Program-made: the position numbers and the translations under genes
The notes under the pieces: generated by a model
The model's input: the letters and a program-made list of their open reading frames with translations, nothing else
The model's database searches: none
What the model was told of the DNA's origin: nothing
Shown here: piece by piece, positions 61,423-64,000 of the stretch
How the letters are laid out: each line of letters opens with the position of its first letter
Numbering within the stretch: position 1 is the stretch's first letter
DNA from: Rhodobacteraceae bacterium KLH11
GTDB lineage: Bacteria; Pseudomonadota; Alphaproteobacteria; Rhodobacterales; Rhodobacteraceae
Direction of reading: 5' to 3'
Length of the DNA: 64,000 nt
Assembly: GCA_000158135.1 (NCBI GenBank)
Contig: DS999532.1
Location: 296,263-360,262 of the forward strand

Positions 61423-62367
61423 CTACTGCTCTCTCAGGCGGGGGTTGAGAACGAAATACATCATGTCGGCAATCAGGTTCATGAAGATGAAGCCCACGGC
61501 CGTGACCAGCACGATCCCCTGCACCACGGCATAGTCGCGATTGAACACCGCATCGACCACCAGTTTGCCGAAGCCGGGGATGGTAAAAATCTGCTCGGTC
61601 AGTACAGCGCCCGCGATTAATTCACCAAACAACAGCGCAGTGATCGTGACGATCGGTGTCAACGCATTGCGAAAACTGTGTTTCAGGATGACTGTCCGCT
61701 CGGAAAGCCCCTTTGCACGAGCCGTGCGAACATAATCGGCGCTCAGGACGCCCAGCATCGATGATCGCGTATGTCGCATCAAGGTTGCGGCCAGACCGGT
61801 GCCCAGCACGAATGCAGGCATCAGCATCGTTCGGATGGATTGCCAGAAATCTTCGCTGAGCGGGACATAGCCCGAAGCAGGCAACAATTGCCATTTCACG
61901 GAAACCAGCAGGATCAGCATGATGCCGAGCCAGAAATTCGGGATCGACAGCCCTGAAAGAGCGACGATATTGGCCACATAGTCGGTGATGGTGCCCTTTT
62001 TGACGGCCGAGAGAATTCCCGCAGGGATGCCGATCATCAGCGCAAAGAGGATTGACATCACAGCCAGCTGAATGGTCACAGGCAGTTTCTCAGCCATCAA
62101 CTCGGTCACGGGCTGGTTCGACCGTAGTGAAATTCCCAGATCGCCCTGTAGCGCATTGCCGACCCAGGCAAGGTATTGCACCGGAATTGGGTCGTTCAGG
62201 CGATATTTCTCGCGCAGGAATTCCAGCACCTCTGGGTCACGCTCTTCCCCGGCAAGCACAAGCAGCGGGTCGCCCGGCAGCAGTTTCTGCAGGGCAAAAA
62301 CGAAGATCGAGATCAGGATGATGGTTGGCACCGCGATCAGAACGCGTCGCACCAGAAACGGGATCAT
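61423..62367 (-). CDS. Peptide/nickel-type ABC transporter permease (DppB family)
   Basis: A 314-residue permease with six helices. The family's ILISIFVFALQKLLPGDPLLVLAG N-terminus, the VKKGTITDYVANIVALSGLSIPNFWLGI segment and VRTARAKGLSERTVILKHSFRNALTPIVT are all present. ATG 62367 has AAGAGG seven bases upstream, preferred over a TTG six bases before. It follows a strong hairpin after the binding-protein gene. Confidence 0.95.
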   Translation of the reverse strand: MIPFLVRRVLIAVPTIILISIFVFALQKLLPGDPLLVLAGEERDPEVLEFLREKYRLNDPIPVQYLAWVGNALQGDLGISLRSNQPVTELMAEKLPVTIQLAVMSILFALMIGIPAGILSAVKKGTITDYVANIVALSGLSIPNFWLGIMLILLVSVKWQLLPASGYVPLSEDFWQSIRTMLMPAFVLGTGLAATLMRHTRSSMLGVLSADYVRTARAKGLSERTVILKHSFRNALTPIVTITALLFGELIAGAVLTEQIFTIPGFGKLVVDAVFNRDYAVVQGIVLVTAVGFIFMNLIADMMYFVLNPRLREQ

Positions 62368-62391
62368 AAGCAAACCTCTTGCGCGAAAAAG

Positions 62392-62420
62392 GCCCCGCGC
62401 GACGTGATGGCGCGCGGGGC
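62392..62420 (-). terminator. Strong intercistronic hairpin between binding protein and permease genes
   Basis: GCCCCGCGCG (62392-62401) and CGCGCGGGGC (62411-62420) form a perfect 10-bp GC stem with a 9-base loop. It is followed by five Ts on the minus strand and by six Ts on the plus strand. Inside one operon it would let many transcripts end after the binding-protein gene, giving that protein in excess. Confidence 0.8.
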
Positions 62421-62428
62421 TTTTTTGG

Positions 62429-63949
62429 TCACTCTTCCCAGGTGACGTTTTCCAGACGGATCATGCCATCTGGGTAGGCGACAAAACCCTTCAGGTTGTC
62501 GTTGTAAGCCCAGATCCATGTGACGTGATACAGGAACAGGCGTGGCAACTCGTCCAGCATCATCACCATGGCGTCGTCATACAGCGCTTTGCGATCATCC
62601 GAACTGGGCAGAACCCGTGCCTTGTTCATCATCTCATCCATATCCGGATGAGAGAAGTGGCTGTCATTGATGCCACCACCCGTCGTGACGAACTGGTGGT
62701 TGTTGCCATCGGGGTCAACACGTCCTGACCAACCGATCTGGCTGGCGGTGTAGTCACCTGCAGACTGATCAGCCAGCAAGGTCGCAAATTCCTTTGAGGT
62801 CAGCTGGATATTGATCCCGGCCTGCGCCGCCATCGCCTGAACCACCTGCATCACGGCCAGAGGCTCGGTCGAGTTCGGAACCTGTACCTCAAGATCGATC
62901 CCGTCCGGGTAACCCGCCTCGGTCAGCAAAGCCTTGGCTTTTTCCAGATCCTGACCTTCGACCGGCAGGCTGGTGTTGTACCAGGGCGAATTTGGCGGGA
63001 AGGACTGATTGCCGGGCGCATAGGCCCCTTCGAACACCACCTGGTTCAGCGCGTTGCGATCGATGGCATAGCTGAGGGCCTGACGCAGACGCTTGTCATT
63101 GCCCCAGGGATTATCCCCTTTCTCACCATTGTTGATGTTGAAGGTGATGCCCTGATAGCCAAAGGAAACCGCACTATCGACCACCAGCCCGTCATCGCCT
63201 TCGGCCTGCGCAATGTCGGTCGCGGCCAGACGCTCCAGCATGTCGATGTCACCGGATTGCAGGTTTGCCAGACGCACTGTCGTATCGGGAATTGGCAGGA
63301 AGGTGACGCTGTCGAAATGGATCGCATCCGCGTTCCAGTAATCTTCGAATTTGGTCAGAACGATCTTGTCCTGTGCGACGCGTTCTTCAAACTTGAAGGC
63401 CCCGGAACAGACCGGGTTCAGCCCGAAATCGGCCCCGGCGGCAGCGGCGGCTGTGGGTGACACCATCATCCCGGCCCGGTCTGCGAGCTGCGCGATCAGT
63501 GTCGCATCCGGCCCGGCCAGATTCAGCACGATCTCATATTCGCCGGTCACCTCGGTCGAGGTAATCGATTTCAGTTCGGACTTGCGGCGGGATTCGTCCA
63601 GCGTCTGCGACCGTTCGATATTGGCGGCAACGGCCTCGGCGTTGAAGGGGGTGCCGTCATGGAACACCACCCCTTCGCGCAGTTGCATGGTGATCTGGGT
63701 GCCGTCAGCGGAGGTTTCCCACGCGGTGGCCAGTTGGGGAATAATCTCAAGCTCAGGGGTGATATCGACCAGCTTGTCACACATCGAGGCATAAACAATC
63801 CGGCCGACAAAGGTGCGGGATTGATCCGGGTCCAGCACGTCCGCATCTGATTGCAGCGCAATGCGCAGGTCCTTGGCAAAGCCCGGCGTTGCGGTTAGCG
63901 CAGTCGCGCCCAGTAACGCTGAAAGCATGGCTGTCTTTACGTATCTCAT
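62429..63949 (-). CDS. Peptide-type ABC transporter substrate-binding protein
   Basis: A 506-residue SBP_bac_5 receptor with a signal peptide (about 1-25, TPGFAKD). Family segments include LQSDADVLDPDQSRTFVGRIVYASMCDKLVDI, MQLREGVVFHDGTPFNAEAVAANIERS and RLRQALSYAIDRNALN. First gene of the minus-strand nitrile/amide operon: RBS AGAGGATTAGACA. The likely ligand is a peptide, amide or gamma-glutamyl compound; it is not fixed by the sequence. The remaining 51 bases to the window end hold part of its promoter region. Confidence 0.94.
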   Translation of the reverse strand: MRYVKTAMLSALLGATALTATPGFAKDLRIALQSDADVLDPDQSRTFVGRIVYASMCDKLVDITPELEIIPQLATAWETSADGTQITMQLREGVVFHDGTPFNAEAVAANIERSQTLDESRRKSELKSITSTEVTGEYEIVLNLAGPDATLIAQLADRAGMMVSPTAAAAAGADFGLNPVCSGAFKFEERVAQDKIVLTKFEDYWNADAIHFDSVTFLPIPDTTVRLANLQSGDIDMLERLAATDIAQAEGDDGLVVDSAVSFGYQGITFNINNGEKGDNPWGNDKRLRQALSYAIDRNALNQVVFEGAYAPGNQSFPPNSPWYNTSLPVEGQDLEKAKALLTEAGYPDGIDLEVQVPNSTEPLAVMQVVQAMAAQAGINIQLTSKEFATLLADQSAGDYTASQIGWSGRVDPDGNNHQFVTTGGGINDSHFSHPDMDEMMNKARVLPSSDDRKALYDDAMVMMLDELPRLFLYHVTWIWAYNDNLKGFVAYPDGMIRLENVTWEE

Positions 63950-64000
63950 TGTCTAATCCTCTGCTGTTGGTGAGTTATTATTGTGAATGACGGTGCCGCC

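Noticed and set aside
1..64000. CRISPR array, IS element, prophage or rRNA/tRNA gene
   Set aside because: No regular repeats, transposase, integrase or structural RNA gene was recognised anywhere in the window; the DUF2793 gene is isolated.

Overview
The window looks like a piece of a marine alphaproteobacterium of the Roseobacter group (Rhodobacterales). The evidence is indirect: fairly GC-rich DNA, tightly coupled operons with many ATGA overlaps, a box benzoyl-CoA cluster with a BzdR/BoxR regulator, TRAP and ABC solute uptake systems, a DUF2793 protein and a cyoABCD oxidase. No rRNA, tRNA, CRISPR array, IS element or replication origin was found. The window opens inside an ECF sigma factor gene and ends just upstream of a peptide-type binding-protein gene.

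Layout. 1-2230: ECF sigma factor (5' end cut off), membrane anti-sigma factor, and a DUF1612/HTH protein of a kind common on alphaproteobacterial replicons. 2320-8063: nucleotide-sugar supply for surface polysaccharide, with gmd and fcl making GDP-L-fucose, manC making GDP-mannose and galU making UDP-glucose; an orphan DUF2793 phage-like protein lies among them. 8064-8879: no gene I can support. 8880-14233: a lytic transglycosylase divergent from the cyoABCD quinol oxidase. 14300-26788: a divergent L-fucose (and probably D-arabinose) catabolic locus. On the minus strand are GntR regulator, fucose dehydrogenase, mutarotase, lactonase, two FAH-fold enzymes, a ketoglutarate-semialdehyde dehydrogenase and an SDR. 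On the plus strand are a UxaA-family dehydratase and a sugar ABC importer. 26845-29115: queCDEF, for queuosine precursor synthesis, behind a preQ1-I riboswitch.

29283-39127: a membrane/ferredoxin/cyclase fusion whose cyclase domain looks degenerate; an amino-acid-type ABC transporter; a three-gene set (acyl-adenylating enzyme, TmpA-like membrane flavoprotein, crotonase) that resembles a split version of the fungal TmpL protein; and a DUF6502/DUF5666 pair. 39381-52065: benzoate degradation by the aerobic CoA-epoxide (box) route, with TRAP transporter, DUF4863 protein, benzoate-CoA ligase, alpha/beta hydrolase, DUF309 protein, BoxC, BoxB, an unlisted 48-residue Cys-rich ORF, BoxA, a thioesterase and BoxR. 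Seven TGCA-N6-TGCA-like sites before the transcription units tie these genes into one candidate BoxR regulon. 52241-63949: a minus-strand nitrile/amide operon with peptide-type ABC binding protein and permeases (no ATPase seen), gamma-glutamyltransferase-family protein, DUF1028, GntR regulator, amidase, acetamidase/formamidase, GST, and cobalt-type nitrile hydratase with its accessory protein.

The most novel-looking items are the Cys-rich small ORF translationally coupled to boxA, the split-TmpL operon, the degenerate cyclase fusion, and the UxaA-type dehydratase standing where an L-fuconate dehydratase is expected. All functions are read from sequence motifs and gene context; no database search was possible.
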